Assembly: GCA_000432995.1 (NCBI GenBank)
Contig: HF972680.1
Coordinates: 46,211 to 61,778 of the forward strand
Length of the DNA stretch: 15,568 nucleotides
Origin: Clostridium sp. CAG:1013
GTDB lineage: Bacteria; Bacillota; Clostridia; Oscillospirales; Acutalibacteraceae
Direction of reading: 5' to 3'
A program made the position numbers and the translations under genes. The notes beneath the pieces were generated by a model that was not told where the DNA came from, ran no database searches, and was given only the letters and a program-made list of their open reading frames with translations. Positions 13,755-15,568 of this stretch are shown here, in pieces (within the stretch, counting starts at the first letter, position 1; every line of letters begins with the position of its first letter).

Positions 13755-14240
13755 ATGGCGGCAAGCAATCATTCCCAGAGGTTAGGACTTTCCCTTTGGG
13801 AGCAGACGGATCGCCCGGAATGGGCGGATTTTTTGCAGGACAATCAAAAACTGGAGGAGACGGTGGGGGTGCACGTTCAGAATAATGCTCTCCACCTTAC
13901 CGCTGAGGAAAAGGAGTACCTGAGCCACCGGGCTGCTGTGATGACCTATACTGGTACCGGCAGCGGGGCAGCTACCGTGACGCTGCCTTTTCTGCCCCGG
14001 AAACTGACGGTGTTTGCTCAGGGAAAACCGGCCATGGCTCCTCATGACGGTGAGGGATGGGACGTGTTTTCTCAGGTGTGGGTCCAGGGTGATACCCAGG
14101 CCTATGGTACCGGAGGCATTCAGGTGACGGAGGAGACCTTGCAGGCTCAGTTCTCCGAAGGGGCTTTCGCAGAGGGCGCGGGGCTATACCATGCCCTGAA
14201 CCGCAGCGGTGTCACCTACGTGGTGGAGCTGGAAGCGTAA
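13755..14240 (+). CDS. Short tail-fibre-like protein
   Basis: This is a 161-residue protein. Residues 10-35 (LGLSLWEQTDRPEWADFLQDNQKL) follow the W-E-x-x-D...DF-x-x-DN pattern seen at the N-terminus of fibre proteins in clostridial gut phages. Residues 60-161 are beta-rich (GSGAATVTLPFLPRKLTVFA, then YGTGGIQVTEETLQAQF, ending TYVVELEA). It is far shorter than usual fibres and could be a minimal tip binding the cell surface or another fibre. AGGAGG precedes ATG 13755. It is the last gene of the cluster; no holin, lysin or amidase follows, and no terminator separates it from hflX. Confidence 0.65.
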   Translation: MAASNHSQRLGLSLWEQTDRPEWADFLQDNQKLEETVGVHVQNNALHLTAEEKEYLSHRAAVMTYTGTGSGAATVTLPFLPRKLTVFAQGKPAMAPHDGEGWDVFSQVWVQGDTQAYGTGGIQVTEETLQAQFSEGAFAEGAGLYHALNRSGVTYVVELEA

Positions 14241-14245
14241 AAGAA

Positions 14246-14274
14246 TTGACGGCGGCGGGTTTCTGTACTATGAT
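14246..14274 (+). promoter_or_regulatory. hflX promoter
   Basis: TTGACG (14246-14251) and TATGAT (14269-14274) are separated by 17 bases, a strong housekeeping-type promoter. Transcription would start near 14281, about 35 nt before the TTG start. It begins six bases after the fibre gene stop codon. Confidence 0.75.
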
Positions 14275-14300
14275 AAAGGCTGCCCAGACCATTTGAAAAA

Positions 14301-14306
14301 AGGAGG
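14301..14306 (+). promoter_or_regulatory. hflX: Ribosome site that fixes the hflX TTG start
   Basis: AGGAGG lies nine bases before TTG 14316. The first in-frame ATG, twelve codons later, would leave the site too far away and would drop the conserved YENE-x-[RK]P start of the family. Confidence 0.75.
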
Positions 14307-14315
14307 GACAGCCTC

Positions 14316-15563
14316 TTGTATGAAAATGAGATCCGTCCCCAGCGGGCTATGCTGGTTTCGCTGGACACGGGAGAATACGACGCGGAAATCTCTTTGGCAG
14401 AGTTGGAAGAACTGACCCGCACCGCCGGGGCAGAACCTGCCCTTACTCTCACCCAGAAGCGCCCCGCCCCAGAGACAGCCACCTGTATCGGGTCCGGCAT
14501 GGTGGAACAGGTAGCGGAGCTCTGTGCTCAGCAGGAGATCGACTTGCTGATTTTTGACCGGGAGCTGACGCCCACGCAGATCCGAAACCTGGAAAAGGCT
14601 TGCGGTGTTCGGGTGATCGACCGCACAACTCTGATCCTGGACATTTTCGCTCAGCGGGCTCGGAGTAAGGAAGGCAAGCTGCAAGTGGAGCTTGCCCAGC
14701 TGAGGTATTTGCTGCCCAGGCTTTCTGGTCAGGGCACGGCACTGTCTCGACTGGGTGGCGGTATTGGCACGCGAGGTCCTGGCGAGACCAAGCTGGAGAC
14801 TGACCGACGGCATATTCGTCGGCGGATCGGCAGTCTGAGAGAACAGCTGAGAGATGTGGAAGCGGCCCGGGAGGTGATCGACCGGCGGCGCAAGAAAGAT
14901 GGCACAGTGACTGTGGCCCTAGTGGGTTACACGAACGCAGGGAAGAGCACCCTGATGAACCAGCTCACTCAGGCAGGAGTTCTGGCGGAAGATAAACTGT
15001 TCGCCACCCTGGATCCCACGGCTCGGGCGCTGAAGCTGCCCTGTGGCAAGACGGTGATGCTCATCGACACAGTAGGACTGATTCGCCGGCTGCCCCACCA
15101 CTTGGTGGAAGCCTTCAAATCCACTTTGGAGCAGGCGGCCACGGCGGATATTCTGCTCAATGTGTGCGACGCCTCCAGCGGAGAGGCCAGAGATCACCTG
15201 GACGTGACCAATTCTCTTTTGAACGAGTTGGGAGCAGCAGGGCATCCCATCATACCGGTGCTGAACAAATGGGACGCAGTGGAGGATCCGGATACGGCTC
15301 CCCGTCTGCCAGGAGCGGTGCGTATCAGCGCCCTTACGGGTGAGGGAATCGACCGACTACTGGAAGCCATCGAGGAGAATTTGCCGGAAAAGACTTTCCC
15401 GGTAGAGCTGCTGCTGCCCTTTGCCAAAACAGGCCTAGCGGCCAAGCTTCGGGAGGAAGGAGCGGTGCTCTCTGAGGAGTATGTTCCGGAGGGTTTGCGG
15501 CTTTCTGCTCAGGTAGACCAGCGACTGTATGGGCTAGTGAAAGACTACGAGATCACCCCCTGA
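14316..15563 (+). CDS. hflX: GTPase HflX, ribosome-splitting/rescue factor
   Basis: This 415-residue cytoplasmic GTPase binds the 50S subunit and splits stalled or hibernating 70S ribosomes in related bacteria. The N-terminal HflX domain (about 1-190) includes GSGMVEQVAELC (59-70), DRTTLILDIFAQRARSKEGK (102-121), and LGGGIGTRGPGETKLETDRR (146-165). The G domain follows with G1 GYTNAGKS (204-211), G2 TLDPTAR (231-237), G3 DTVGLI (251-256), G4 NKWD (317-320) and G5 SALTGEG (338-344). Many relatives have DTVGFI at G3. The C-terminal domain (about 360-415) is complete. The TTG start is supported by AGGAGG nine bases upstream. It has its own promoter in the gap after the phage-like cluster, so expression does not depend on it. 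Confidence 0.95.
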   Translation: MYENEIRPQRAMLVSLDTGEYDAEISLAELEELTRTAGAEPALTLTQKRPAPETATCIGSGMVEQVAELCAQQEIDLLIFDRELTPTQIRNLEKACGVRVIDRTTLILDIFAQRARSKEGKLQVELAQLRYLLPRLSGQGTALSRLGGGIGTRGPGETKLETDRRHIRRRIGSLREQLRDVEAAREVIDRRRKKDGTVTVALVGYTNAGKSTLMNQLTQAGVLAEDKLFATLDPTARALKLPCGKTVMLIDTVGLIRRLPHHLVEAFKSTLEQAATADILLNVCDASSGEARDHLDVTNSLLNELGAAGHPIIPVLNKWDAVEDPDTAPRLPGAVRISALTGEGIDRLLEAIEENLPEKTFPVELLLPFAKTGLAAKLREEGAVLSEEYVPEGLRLSAQVDQRLYGLVKDYEITP

Positions 15564-15568
15564 GAGGG

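Noticed and set aside
1..15568. tRNA, rRNA or riboswitch genes
   Set aside because: No cloverleaf, rRNA segment or recognisable aptamer was seen in the intergenic stretches.

Overview
The window looks like chromosome from a Clostridia-class Firmicute, probably of the Oscillospiraceae (Ruminococcaceae) type. The evidence is moderately high GC, strong AAGGAGG-type ribosome sites on most genes, Firmicute-type NagB and HflX sequences, and a tail-fibre N-terminus of a kind I associate with phages of that family. This placement is an inference from style and family resemblance, not a search result.

Layout. (1) 1-3920: housekeeping and transport genes on the + strand. A terminator from an upstream unit is followed by a near-consensus promoter inside an inverted repeat, then a MATE exporter overlapping an EamA/DMT permease, then nagB (glucosamine-6-phosphate deaminase) and an ECF-type S-component membrane protein. 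A 15-bp hairpin terminator closes this part. (2) 3938-5038: two tandem minus-strand paralogues encoding TM2-domain membrane proteins. One has a long Pro/Gln-rich N-terminus with QYGAP-type pentapeptide repeats. Both probably read from a promoter near 5140-5168. (3) 5320-14240: a colinear, tightly overlapping + strand cluster of phage morphogenesis genes: portal, prohead protease, major capsid, connector and head-closure proteins, a tail-terminator/tube-like protein, a 31-codon ORF, LysM baseplate protein, XkdQ-like hub, gp45-like spike, gp25-like wedge, baseplate J, gp48/YmfQ-like protein and a short tail-fibre-like protein. (4) 14316-15563: hflX, a ribosome-associated GTPase, with its own promoter and a TTG start.

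The most notable feature is the phage-like cluster. All its reading frames are open and translationally coupled, yet the window contains no recognisable terminase, tail sheath, chaperone pair, tape-measure protein, holin, endolysin, integrase or repressor. The place where tail tube, chaperone and tape measure genes normally lie holds only one 224-aa protein and a 31-codon ORF. The cluster is bounded by ordinary chromosomal genes, so missing functions are not just outside the window edge. It is either an internally deleted, recently degraded prophage whose remaining genes are still open, or a domesticated capsid-plus-baseplate particle. A strong terminator and a possible ribosome-site switch immediately precede the portal gene, suggesting controlled expression.
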